A stretch of 64,000 nucleotides of DNA from Neobacillus driksii (GTDB lineage Bacteria > Bacillota > Bacilli > Bacillales > Cytobacillaceae). Below the pieces are notes generated by a model. The model saw only the letters and a program-made list of their open reading frames with translations. It ran no database searches and had not been told where the DNA came from. Below are positions 43,084 to 52,063 of the stretch, in pieces. Location: contig NZ_JACCBX010000018.1 in the NCBI RefSeq assembly GCF_013409995.1, positions 1 through 64,000 on the forward strand, given 5' to 3'. Each line of letters opens with the position of its first letter. The stretch's first letter is position 1. A program made the translations under genes and the position numbers.

Positions 43084-44856
43084 ATGATGCAAAGCATGCG
43101 CTGGGTATGGGGGTATATAAGGAATTTTCGAATAAGGTTATTTAGCGGTCTTTTTCTAGCGTTAGTGGTTTCTATTTTAAATATGCTTAACCCTTATTTT
43201 GCTGGAAAAATCGTTGATAAGGTTATTTATGGCCAAGAGAATGAACTGTTATGGATTTTTTTAGGTTCAATGATTGGCATAACCGTTGTTAAGACAGTGG
43301 TTCGCTATAATTATCAGTTAATGTTCGAACGTGTTTCCCAAAGTGTCATATTCACCATACGGGAAAAATTATATGACCGGCTTAACCAATTAGATTTTAG
43401 GTTTTTCGATCAGACAAAAACAGGAGATATCATGGCTCGAATGACGGGGGATTTAGAAGCTGTCAGGCATTTTACGGCATGGACGATTTATATGATATTT
43501 GAGAATCTTACCATCCTGCTATTTGCCATTGGGTTTATGTTCTATATCCATCCGCCGTTAGCGTTAGCTATGCTTGCGATAACACCAATTATTGGATTCT
43601 TTGCGATGCGTTTATCCTTTACGGTCAAACCAACGTTTTCGGCCATTAGGGGACAGTTTGCAAGATTAAATTCAGTTGTCCAGGAAAACATAAGCGGAAA
43701 TCGTGTTGTAAAGGCTTTTGCTAAGGAAGGGTACGAAATTGAAAAGTTTTCAAAAGAAAATGAAGCCTTCAAGGAGAAAAACCTTGCCTCCTCAAGAGTT
43801 TGGGAAAAGTATCTGCCTATACTCGATTCACTTGCAGGAGTATTAACAGTGGTAATGATCGTTGTTGGAGGATACATGGTTATTAATCAGTCTCTGACTA
43901 TGGGTGAGTTGGTTACATTTAATTCATTAATCTGGGCATTAAATAATCCAATGCGTATGGCTGGATGGTTGATTAATGATGTACAAAGGTTTGTTGCATC
44001 CGCTGAAAAAGTAGAGGAATTATTAAATACAAAACCAGAAATAAAGAATGAAACAAAAAGGTACAATGTTAAACATCTCAAGGGTTTAGTGGAATTTGAA
44101 CAAGTTTCCTTTAGCTATGGTGACGAACCAGTATTAAATGATATAAACTTCAAAATTAGGCAGGGACAAACGGTAGGCATTATCGGTCCTACAGGGGCTG
44201 GTAAATCGACATTAGTTAATCTTCTAAGCCGGTTTTATGACACTTCTAAAGGAGAAGTAAGAGTAGATGGACTTAATGTAAGAGATTGGGATATTCATAA
44301 ATTGAGAAATAGCATGGCTACAGTTATGCAGGATATATTTCTATTTTCAGATACCATTGAAGGAAATATAGCTTATGGTAACCCAAATGCGTCCTTCGAA
44401 GCTGTTCAAGCTGCGGCCAAAATGGCAGAAGCAGATGGTTTTATTTCAAAGCTGCCAGAAGGGTACGACACCATTATTGGAGAACGGGGAGTAGGTCTTT
44501 CCGGAGGACAGCGGCAACGAATTGCATTAGCGCGGGCAATATTAAAAAACCCATCCATATTGATTTTGGACGATACAACATCCGCATTGGATATGGAAAC
44601 AGAGCTGCGTATCCAAAAAACCTTAAAATCGTTGCTAAAGGAAAAAACCTGTTTTATTATTGCTCATCGTATTTCTTCAGTAAAAGATGCAGATTTAATT
44701 CTTGTAATGGAAAATGGCACAATTATTGAAAGAGGGAATCATAAAGAATTGCTTGCAAAAAAAGGAAGTTACTACAAAGTATTTAATAATCAAGTGGGAA
44801 ACTTTGATGGTATGCATGACCTTGAGGAGGTGAACTATCTCAATGGCGCGCAATAA
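43084..44856 (+). CDS. ABC exporter half with degenerate ATPase site (heterodimer subunit 1)
   Basis: The 590-residue protein fuses six helices (about 15-310) to an ATPase domain. It has Walker A GPTGAGKS, a normal signature LSGGQRQRIALARAIL and Walker B ILILDDTTSALD, where the usual catalytic Glu is Asp. That marks the weak site of a heterodimeric exporter (as in BmrCD or TM287/288). The gene overlaps the next half by 14 bp. Substrate is unknown; drug-type efflux is likely, although the neighbours are carbohydrate genes. Confidence 0.9.
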   Translation: MMQSMRWVWGYIRNFRIRLFSGLFLALVVSILNMLNPYFAGKIVDKVIYGQENELLWIFLGSMIGITVVKTVVRYNYQLMFERVSQSVIFTIREKLYDRLNQLDFRFFDQTKTGDIMARMTGDLEAVRHFTAWTIYMIFENLTILLFAIGFMFYIHPPLALAMLAITPIIGFFAMRLSFTVKPTFSAIRGQFARLNSVVQENISGNRVVKAFAKEGYEIEKFSKENEAFKEKNLASSRVWEKYLPILDSLAGVLTVVMIVVGGYMVINQSLTMGELVTFNSLIWALNNPMRMAGWLINDVQRFVASAEKVEELLNTKPEIKNETKRYNVKHLKGLVEFEQVSFSYGDEPVLNDINFKIRQGQTVGIIGPTGAGKSTLVNLLSRFYDTSKGEVRVDGLNVRDWDIHKLRNSMATVMQDIFLFSDTIEGNIAYGNPNASFEAVQAAAKMAEADGFISKLPEGYDTIIGERGVGLSGGQRQRIALARAILKNPSILILDDTTSALDMETELRIQKTLKSLLKEKTCFIIAHRISSVKDADLILVMENGTIIERGNHKELLAKKGSYYKVFNNQVGNFDGMHDLEEVNYLNGAQ

Positions 44857-46624
44857 ATTTGATGTTGATGAAGAATTGGAATCTCCATTTAGTTTTATAC
44901 AGCTTAAGCGGTTAATGGTTTATTTAAAGCCCTACAAAAAAAAGATCCTAATTACTGTTTTAATCATGTTGATTGCCAGTGGGGCAAACTTAATTGGGCC
45001 ATATCTAATCAGTAGAGCCATTGACGAGGAGATTCCGGGCAAGGATGTAGGCGGATTAATGCTTCTTGCTGGAGTTTACTTAATTGCCATAATTGTTACT
45101 GGGATATGTATGAAATATAGAATTAGAATGATGTCACAGATAGGGCAAAGTGTCATCGTCCAGATAAGGAAAGACTTGTTTACTCATTTACAAAAGCTAT
45201 CATTTACCTTCTATGACAGCAGACCACATGGAAAGATTTTGGTGAGGGTAGTAAACTACGTAAACTCATTAAGTGATTTACTATCGAATGGGTTAATTAA
45301 TTTAATTACTGACCTTTTTAGTCTTCTTGTCATTCTAGGGTTTATGTTTGCAATTGACGTAAAATTAACCCTTATGGCGATGATTGGGTTTCCAATCCTT
45401 GCAGCGGTGATCCTGCTGATAAAAAATGCCCAGCGGAAGGCATGGCAGCTGCTAAGTAACAAACAATCCAATATGAATGCTTATATTCATGAAAGTATTA
45501 ATGGTATTAAAGTGACGCAGGCATTTACAAGAGAAGAAGAAAACAAACGAATTTTCAGTGAAGTATCTGATAGTTATCGAAGCTCGTGGATGAGGGCTGT
45601 AAGGATTCAATTCCTTTTATGGCCTTCGATTGAAAACATTTCAATACTTACCACCTCACTCATTTATGTTGTCGGTATCTCTCTGATTGGTGATGGAGTA
45701 ACAGTTGGAGCATTGGTTGCCTTTGTTGGTTACATTGGGATGTTTTGGGCGCCAATCGCGAATATTGGGAACTTTTATAATGCAATCATTAATGCCACGG
45801 CTTATTTAGAAAGAATATTTGAAATGATCGATGAAAAACCAACAGTTAAAGACCTTCCAATTGCGTCTGAGCTTCCTTTGATAAAGGGGAAAGTTGAGTT
45901 TAAAGATGTTACTTTTGGTTATGAAGAAGGGGAAAAAATCCTTAAAAACATTAATCTTAGTGTGAATCCAGGTGAAACGATTGCTCTAGTCGGAGCAACT
46001 GGATCTGGAAAAACAACGATCGTCAGTTTGCTTAGCCGTTTTTATGATGTAAGCAGCGGTCGGATTGAAATTGACGGAGTTGATATCCAATCGGCAACCA
46101 TTGCCTCTCTGAGAAAGCAGATGGGTGTCATGCTTCAGGATCCTTTTATTTTCTCAGGTACGATTATGGATAATATTCGTTATGGACGACTTGATGCTAC
46201 AGATGAAGAAGTGATTGAAGCAGCGAAGGCAGTGCAGGCTCATCCATTTATTAGTGGATTGTCTGAGGGGTATAAAACGGAGGTAAATGAAAGAGGCACA
46301 AGGCTTTCTACTGGACAAAGACAGCTGATTTCGTTTGCACGAGCACTTTTAGCTGATCCCAAGATATTAATTCTTGATGAGGCTACATCATCCATAGACA
46401 CAGAAACGGAGCTTGCATTACAAAAAGGACTTGAAACACTGCTTGCAGGGAGAACATCCTTTATTATTGCACATCGTCTTTCCACCATTCAAAATGCAAA
46501 CCGTATCCTTGTCATCGATAAAGGTAGAATCATAGAAGAAGGTACTCATAAAGAATTGATAGATAAAAAAAGTTACTATTGGAAGCTGCATCAATCACAA
46601 CATCAATCCTTAGATGCGGGATGA
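44843..46624 (+). CDS. ABC exporter half with catalytic Glu (heterodimer subunit 2)
   Basis: The partner subunit (593 aa) has six helices and an ATPase with Walker A GATGSGKT. Its signature LSTGQRQLISFA has Thr in place of the second canonical Gly, and Walker B ILILDEATSSID keeps the catalytic Glu. In a heterodimer the two odd motifs (Asp in subunit 1, LSTGQ in subunit 2) fall in the same degenerate site, as known for such pairs. Translation is coupled by the 14-bp overlap. Confidence 0.92.
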   Translation: MARNKFDVDEELESPFSFIQLKRLMVYLKPYKKKILITVLIMLIASGANLIGPYLISRAIDEEIPGKDVGGLMLLAGVYLIAIIVTGICMKYRIRMMSQIGQSVIVQIRKDLFTHLQKLSFTFYDSRPHGKILVRVVNYVNSLSDLLSNGLINLITDLFSLLVILGFMFAIDVKLTLMAMIGFPILAAVILLIKNAQRKAWQLLSNKQSNMNAYIHESINGIKVTQAFTREEENKRIFSEVSDSYRSSWMRAVRIQFLLWPSIENISILTTSLIYVVGISLIGDGVTVGALVAFVGYIGMFWAPIANIGNFYNAIINATAYLERIFEMIDEKPTVKDLPIASELPLIKGKVEFKDVTFGYEEGEKILKNINLSVNPGETIALVGATGSGKTTIVSLLSRFYDVSSGRIEIDGVDIQSATIASLRKQMGVMLQDPFIFSGTIMDNIRYGRLDATDEEVIEAAKAVQAHPFISGLSEGYKTEVNERGTRLSTGQRQLISFARALLADPKILILDEATSSIDTETELALQKGLETLLAGRTSFIIAHRLSTIQNANRILVIDKGRIIEEGTHKELIDKKSYYWKLHQSQHQSLDAG

Positions 46625-46651
46625 CCAAAAAGTAAGAGTGTGTTACGTAAG

Positions 46652-46690
46652 GTGACCCAGTAGGGAATGTTCCTATTGGGTCACTTTTAT
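46652..46690 (+). terminator. Terminator of the ABC exporter operon
   Basis: GTGACCCAGTAGG (46652-46664) pairs with CCTATTGGGTCAC (46672-46684) with one G-U, then TTTTA. Confidence 0.85.
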
Positions 46691-46786
46691 GAAAAGAGAA
46701 GGTTGAAAATTCTGTATATATATGTGTTAATAGTTTCAACTTGTCCTAATTTATAAGAGAAGGATTTTGAGTAGGAGGTATATATT

Positions 46787-48613
46787 TTGCTTACCGCACA
46801 GCTTAAGAGATTATTAGGTTCCGAAACTTCCCTATTGTTTCCTACTAGGGAATTCAAACTAAATTGGTGGAAAGGCATTAGGGAAAATCCCGCTTATCAA
46901 TTGCTTCTTAATGAAATTAGGGATGAAGGGGATAGACTTTTACAAGAATGTGATCCTGAACTAACGTTTTCCTTATTCAAAATTTTTGACGAAACCGGCT
47001 CCCGGCTAGAATTCGAAAAGGTATATTTTGAAAAGCGGAGAAGGTTAACGACCTTTGCAATTATGGTGTTACTTGAACCTGAACTAGATGAATATTTAAC
47101 AGCTTTAGAAAACACGTTATGGTCCATTTGCAATGAATATTCCTGGTGCTTGCCGGCGCATTTACAAAATAGTCCGGAAACATCGATGGACATTAATTAC
47201 TCACTCAAGGAGACAAGTAAGAAGGAATATTCTATTGATTTATTTGCTGCTGAAACCGCCTTTTCGTTAGGTGAAATAGTAAAACTAACGGAGGAACATT
47301 TAAACCCTCAAATTTGTAAGCGCATTTATGAAGAAATATACACTAGAATCTTTTTCCCATTTATAGAAAAAACCTTTGGCTGGGAGAAACAAACACATAA
47401 TTGGGCAGCTGTATGTGCCGGATCTATTGGTTGTGCAGCCTTGCATTTAATCCAAGATCATGATGAACTTACCATCATTTTAGAAAGGGTAATGGACGCA
47501 ATGGATTCCTACTTAAAAGGCTTCCAAGATGATGGGATATGCCTTGAGGGTTATGGTTATTGGCAATATGGTTTTGGATATTATGTCTATTTCGCTGATT
47601 TATTGAAAAGAAAGACAGAAGGAAAGCTGAATCTGTTTGAATCAGAGAAGGTTCATCAAATAGCTCTTTTTCAACAAAGGACCTTTTTAAATCAGAATCT
47701 TGTTGTTAACTTTTCAGATTCACTTCCGACAGCTTCCGTATTTCTCGGGCTGAGCCATTATCTAAGCAAAATTTATAGTGATTTCGAAGTTCCAGAAACA
47801 TATCTTCGTGCACATTATACGGATGACCATTGCAGCAGATGGGCTCCAGCTATCCGGAATCTATTGTGGTTTGATGCAGATTCTGTTCCATTACCTTGGA
47901 GAAATGGCACATATTTTTCAAAGGACTCGGAGTGGTTTCTTTCGAGGAACATTTGCGAATCGGGAAGTTATGCATTTGCAGCAAAAGGCGGACATAACGA
48001 CGAGCCTCATAACCATAACGACATTGGCCACTTCATTTTGCAAGGTAATACAGAAGTGTTTTTTAAAGATCTAGGAAGTGGTTTATACAGTAAGGATTAC
48101 TTTAGTGAAAAACGCTATTCTTTTCTTTGTAATGGCTCCCAAGGTCATTCTGTTCCAATAATTAACGAACAATTTCAAGCACCAGGACCAGCAAAAAATA
48201 CAACCATTCTTCAAGTTTCAATAGGGGAAGAGGTTGATATCTATGAAATGGATATCGCAAATGCGTATGAGGCTAAGAGTCTTCAAAGTGTAAAGCGAAG
48301 GTTTACATGGGTAAAAACAAATCTTCCAAAACTGGTAGTGAAAGACACTTATTCTTTTGCTGAGCAGCCATGTTCCATCGTAGAACGGTTCATAACACCT
48401 GTATTATTAATCACAAAAACCGATGATGGAGTCATTCTAAAAGGAAAGAATAAAGTAAGAATTTCATATGATACGAGTCAGCTAAAACTAGAAACAAAAT
48501 TGATTACTTTTATTAATCATTTCGGTAAACAAGAAGATAATCTAGCTCTCGACTTTATTGTCCTGCACCCAGATAGAGAGTGTAGTGTCGAGTTGGCATT
48601 TCAATTTGAATAG
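46787..48613 (+). CDS. Heparinase II/III-family polysaccharide lyase, cytoplasmic
   Basis: Translation starts at TTG 46787 behind AGTAGGAGGT. The 608-residue protein has an alpha-helical toroid (about 20-330) with GYGYWQYGFGYYVYFADLL. The heparinase II/III beta domain starts near 385 (FAAKGGHNDEPHNHNDIGHFILQG), where the asparagine/histidine cluster gathers the uronic acid and metal. No signal peptide or helix anchor is seen, so it should act on imported oligosaccharides. The following GH88 gene makes a uronic-acid polymer likely. The exact polymer (heparin-, alginate- or rhamnogalacturonan-like) is not known. Confidence 0.82.
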   Translation: MLTAQLKRLLGSETSLLFPTREFKLNWWKGIRENPAYQLLLNEIRDEGDRLLQECDPELTFSLFKIFDETGSRLEFEKVYFEKRRRLTTFAIMVLLEPELDEYLTALENTLWSICNEYSWCLPAHLQNSPETSMDINYSLKETSKKEYSIDLFAAETAFSLGEIVKLTEEHLNPQICKRIYEEIYTRIFFPFIEKTFGWEKQTHNWAAVCAGSIGCAALHLIQDHDELTIILERVMDAMDSYLKGFQDDGICLEGYGYWQYGFGYYVYFADLLKRKTEGKLNLFESEKVHQIALFQQRTFLNQNLVVNFSDSLPTASVFLGLSHYLSKIYSDFEVPETYLRAHYTDDHCSRWAPAIRNLLWFDADSVPLPWRNGTYFSKDSEWFLSRNICESGSYAFAAKGGHNDEPHNHNDIGHFILQGNTEVFFKDLGSGLYSKDYFSEKRYSFLCNGSQGHSVPIINEQFQAPGPAKNTTILQVSIGEEVDIYEMDIANAYEAKSLQSVKRRFTWVKTNLPKLVVKDTYSFAEQPCSIVERFITPVLLITKTDDGVILKGKNKVRISYDTSQLKLETKLITFINHFGKQEDNLALDFIVLHPDRECSVELAFQFE

Positions 48614-48627
48614 GCGGGGTGAAGAGT

Positions 48628-49749
48628 ATGATTACTCAAAAGTGGGTAGAGGAAGCATGGGAAAAGGTTACGGAGAAAATTAGTAGAACAAGTGAGAGAA
48701 TAGGTGCGAATTTTCCGCATGCCAGTGAGAATGGCCAGTATGTACTTGCAGAACCTCAATGGTGGACTGCGGGGTTTTGGCCAGGACTATTATGGCTTAT
48801 ATATCGAGATTCAAAAAATGAGAATTTAAAAAAATTAGCTGAAGAATGTGAAGATAAGTTAGATGCTGTACAACGAGACTTTTACAGACTTGACCATGAT
48901 ATGGGTTTTATGTGGACATTGACCAGTGTCGCTAGATATAAAATCCTAGGAGAAGAAGAATCAAAACGGCGGGCGTTGGTAGCGGCAAATCTATTAATGG
49001 GCCGCTTTAACCCAAATGGTAACTATATTCGCGCTTGGAATCCTTGGACAAAAGGAGAAGACAATAGTGGAATTGCCATTATCGACTGTATGATGAACCT
49101 GCCGCTCTTGTATTGGGCATCCGAAGAAACAGGTGATCCCAGGTTCAAGGGTGTGGCAAAAAAGCATGCTGAAATGGTGTTAGAGCACTTTATCCGGAGT
49201 GATGGGGGAGTGCACCATATTATTGTGTTCAACCCGGATAGCGGTGAAAAGATAGAAGCGCTTGGCGGCCAGGGGTATGCACCCGAATCGGCATGGTCTC
49301 GAGGAACCGCTTGGGCCATTTATGGACTTACGTTAACTTATCACTATACAGGAGAAGAAAAATATCTAGAATATGCCAAACGGGTTGCTCACTTTTTTAT
49401 TGCCCACTTGCCGGAAGACTTCGTTCCAGATTGGGATTTTCGTCTCCCAGAGGGTATAGCTTCACCAAAGGACTCCTCAGCAGGAGCCATAGCTGCGTGC
49501 GGTCTGCTCTTGCTTGCGGATAAGGTAGCTTCGCCAGAGTCTCCTATATATAGGATGGCAGGAGAAAGGATTCTCCAGTCCTTATATAAACATTACAGTG
49601 ATTGGGAAGGTTCAGAAGAGGGATTGATTCTTCACGCAACAAGTCATTTCCCAGAAGGAAAATATATGGATAATCCGCTTATATATGGTGACTACTATTT
49701 TGTCGAGGGTCTAGCGTATTTAAAAGGGTATAAAGAATTACTTTGGTAG
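48628..49749 (+). CDS. GH88-family unsaturated glucuronyl hydrolase
   Basis: The protein (373 aa from ATG 48628, or 376 from GTG 48619) hydrolyses the unsaturated uronic acid left at the end of oligosaccharides by lyases. It has the (alpha/alpha)6 barrel signature PQWWTAGFWPGLLWL, DHDMGFMWT with a catalytic Asp, and ESAWSRGTAWAIYGL. It starts 14 bp after the lyase gene, and the pair makes a complete lyase/hydrolase step. It has no signal peptide, like the lyase. Confidence 0.9.
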   Translation: MITQKWVEEAWEKVTEKISRTSERIGANFPHASENGQYVLAEPQWWTAGFWPGLLWLIYRDSKNENLKKLAEECEDKLDAVQRDFYRLDHDMGFMWTLTSVARYKILGEEESKRRALVAANLLMGRFNPNGNYIRAWNPWTKGEDNSGIAIIDCMMNLPLLYWASEETGDPRFKGVAKKHAEMVLEHFIRSDGGVHHIIVFNPDSGEKIEALGGQGYAPESAWSRGTAWAIYGLTLTYHYTGEEKYLEYAKRVAHFFIAHLPEDFVPDWDFRLPEGIASPKDSSAGAIAACGLLLLADKVASPESPIYRMAGERILQSLYKHYSDWEGSEEGLILHATSHFPEGKYMDNPLIYGDYYFVEGLAYLKGYKELLW

Positions 49750-49798
49750 ATTGGTAGCAACTGAAAAAGGAACCATTTCTCTGTGAGGAGGGAAGTTT

Positions 49799-51649
49799 AT
49801 GATAAAACTCGATTTGCCTATTCAGAAAAATCCACTTAAATCACGGGAGGATTTGAGTGAGGCTGTTAAACAAATTCTAAACCCGTTAAAACCTTTTTAC
49901 TCTAAGGGGAAAACCCTGCTCCAATTAGGAAGTACAGGTGCGGGGTATCCAGATTCCTTAGCTGGAATGGAAGGTTTCTCAAGAATATTATGGGGGCTTG
50001 TACCTTTGTTAGCAGGCGGGGAGAAATCAGAAATTTGGGATATTCACATGCAGGGCATAAAGAATGGTACAGATCCTACTCATGAAGAATATTGGGGAGA
50101 TATCGCAGACTTTGATCAGCGTGCAGTAGAAATGGCGGCATTTGGATATGCACTCGCGCTTATTCCGGAAAAGATTTGGGATCCTTTAAGTGATTTGGAA
50201 AAATATAATTTGTTCCAGTGGCTGAATCAAATCAACACCATCAAAGTTTATGATTGCAACTGGTTATTTTTCCCTGTAATAGTCAACCTAGGGTTTAAAA
50301 GGGTCGGCTTGCCTTATAATTCTGAAACGGTGCAAGAGAATCTTGAACGGATAGAAAACTTTTATTTACAAAATGGATGGTATGCCGATGGGGTGAATGC
50401 GCACTGTGATTATTATGGTCCGTTTGCCATTCATTTTTATAGCCTCCTTTACGCAAAATTGATGGGCAGGGAGGATCCAGAAAGGGCAAGGGTGTACAAA
50501 AGCAGAGCAGCGGCTTTTGCTAAGGATTTTATTTACTGGTTTGCAAATGATGGTTCCGCCCTGCCTTATGGGAGGAGCCTGGCCTATCGATTTGCCCAAT
50601 CTTCCTTTTGGAGTGCGCTTGTCTACGCAGAGGTCGAGGTGTTTCCGCTAGGTGTGATGAAGGGGCTAATCCTTCGGAACCTGCGCTATTGGTTTAGTCA
50701 AAATATATTTGACCATAATGGACTGCTTACCATTGGATATTGTTATCCTAATTTGGTCATGGCAGAGAACTATAATTCACCATGCTCACCATATTGGGCG
50801 TTAAAAACCTTCCTGCCTTTATCCTTGCCTGTTGATCATCCTTTTTGGAAGGTAGAAGAGGAACCTCTCCCTCTATTAAAGGAAAAAGTGGTACAACACT
50901 CACCACGTTTTATCTTATGCAGGAATGATGAGCAAAACTATATGGCTGCATTTAATGCTGGGTATCAGCACACAAATGATCACTCGCATACTGCTGCAAA
51001 GTATGAAAAGTTTGTTTACTCCAATTTTTTTGGGTTTAGTGTGCAAAAAGCAGAATGGGGACTTGCTCAGGGTGCATTTGATTCGATGCTTGCTGTGAGC
51101 GAGGGCGATAATATCTATAGAGGTAAAAGAAAATGCGAGGAATATGAGGTAAACGAGAATGTTATCTACACGAAATGGAAGCCGTGGGATGATGTTGAAA
51201 TTAAAACATGGATCGTGCCAGGGACCCCGTGGCATATCCGAATCCATTGTATAGAGACAGGAAGAAACCTTGATATTGCAGAAGGTGGATTCGCTTTAGG
51301 ATTGGAGCATACCCAGCATAATGGGCAAAAGGCAGAGCCAATTACACATTTAAAAGAAAGTGCGGCCATTTCGCCTTGGGCTGTAAGCGGTATAAAGAAC
51401 TTGTATGGAAATGGCAAAGCAGAGCTGGTCTATCCAAATGCAAATACAAATCTAGTAAATAGACGTACCGTTATACCAACTATAAAGGCTAGTCTAAAAC
51501 CGGGGACACATTGGCTTGTAAATGCAGTATTTGGGAAACCAGGAAGTGAAACGATTTTGAATCAATGGGCAACTACTCCAAAGATTGAGTTTGGGGATGA
51601 AAAGATATACTTGGAGCTCGGAGAAGAGAAGATTATTATTCATAAATGA
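49799..51649 (+). CDS. DUF2264-domain protein
   Basis: The 616-residue protein shows the DUF2264 pattern, with an N-terminal GSTGAGYPDSLAGMEGFSRILWGLVPLLAGG and a central WYADGVNAHCDYYGPFAIHFYSLLYA. It looks like a helical toroid plus beta-sandwich, like the lyase neighbours, and could be a glycoside-active enzyme. Its reaction is unknown. It begins 49 bp after the GH88 gene and a ribosome site GAGGAGGGAAG, so the three genes are one operon. It has no signal peptide. The role in uronide breakdown is inferred from context. Confidence 0.82.
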   Translation: MIKLDLPIQKNPLKSREDLSEAVKQILNPLKPFYSKGKTLLQLGSTGAGYPDSLAGMEGFSRILWGLVPLLAGGEKSEIWDIHMQGIKNGTDPTHEEYWGDIADFDQRAVEMAAFGYALALIPEKIWDPLSDLEKYNLFQWLNQINTIKVYDCNWLFFPVIVNLGFKRVGLPYNSETVQENLERIENFYLQNGWYADGVNAHCDYYGPFAIHFYSLLYAKLMGREDPERARVYKSRAAAFAKDFIYWFANDGSALPYGRSLAYRFAQSSFWSALVYAEVEVFPLGVMKGLILRNLRYWFSQNIFDHNGLLTIGYCYPNLVMAENYNSPCSPYWALKTFLPLSLPVDHPFWKVEEEPLPLLKEKVVQHSPRFILCRNDEQNYMAAFNAGYQHTNDHSHTAAKYEKFVYSNFFGFSVQKAEWGLAQGAFDSMLAVSEGDNIYRGKRKCEEYEVNENVIYTKWKPWDDVEIKTWIVPGTPWHIRIHCIETGRNLDIAEGGFALGLEHTQHNGQKAEPITHLKESAAISPWAVSGIKNLYGNGKAELVYPNANTNLVNRRTVIPTIKASLKPGTHWLVNAVFGKPGSETILNQWATTPKIEFGDEKIYLELGEEKIIIHK

Positions 51650-51713
51650 AGATAGGATGTGTAAGTAGATATGACAACCATTCCAAATTTATGATTAAGC
51701 TCCCAAGCTGATA

Positions 51714-51907
51714 AATAGGCGGAAAAATTCCGCTTATTTAAAAATCTTTATAAAATAAGGCTTAAATAGACGGAGGGATTCCGTCTATTGGCTCGAGAAA
51801 TCTGAAAAGGGGAGGATTTCGCCTGGCATAATCGGAAAACCTCCCCTTATTTTCTCTGAAATGAGCTCCATTCTGCAGTTAACCGGAAAATCTCCGGTTA
51901 TTTTTTT
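51714..51907 (+). terminator. Run of four hairpins after the DUF2264 gene
   Basis: Stems lie at 51714-51738 (AATAGGCGGAA/TTCCGCTTATT), 51765-51789 (AATAGACGGA/TCCGTCTATT), 51808-51847 (GGGGAGG/CCTCCCC) and 51880-51900 (TAACCGGA/TCCGGTTA). The last is followed by seven T residues and is a clear terminator. The others may be further terminators or a structured RNA. No gene lies in the 414-bp gap 51650-52063. Confidence 0.75.
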
Positions 51908-51975
51908 ACAGGTTACTCACGTATTTTAGAAGAGTACCAAAACCGAAACTTTTATTCGTCGAATACACATTTCTT

Positions 51976-51999
51976 TTTTAGTAAAAATTTTAGTAAAAA
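51976..51999 (+). promoter_or_regulatory. Tandem TTTTAGTAAAAA repeats upstream of galK
   Basis: TTTTAGTAAAAA occurs at 51976-51987 and immediately again at 51988-51999, 65 bp before the galK start. GalR of the LacI family binds AT-rich pseudo-palindromes; this is a candidate site, since galR is the last gene of the operon. Confidence 0.4.
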
Positions 52000-52063
52000 C
52001 AATGGATTTCTTTTACCTGATGTATTAAACTAAACATATAGTTTGAAAAGTGGAGGGACGACA

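Noticed and set aside
43084-46624. Oligosaccharide importer for the lyase operon
   Set aside because: Both proteins are fused exporter half-transporters, and no substrate-binding protein is adjacent.
46787-48613. True heparinase acting on heparin
   Set aside because: The family motif does not fix the substrate, and the protein has no export signal; only family level is reported.
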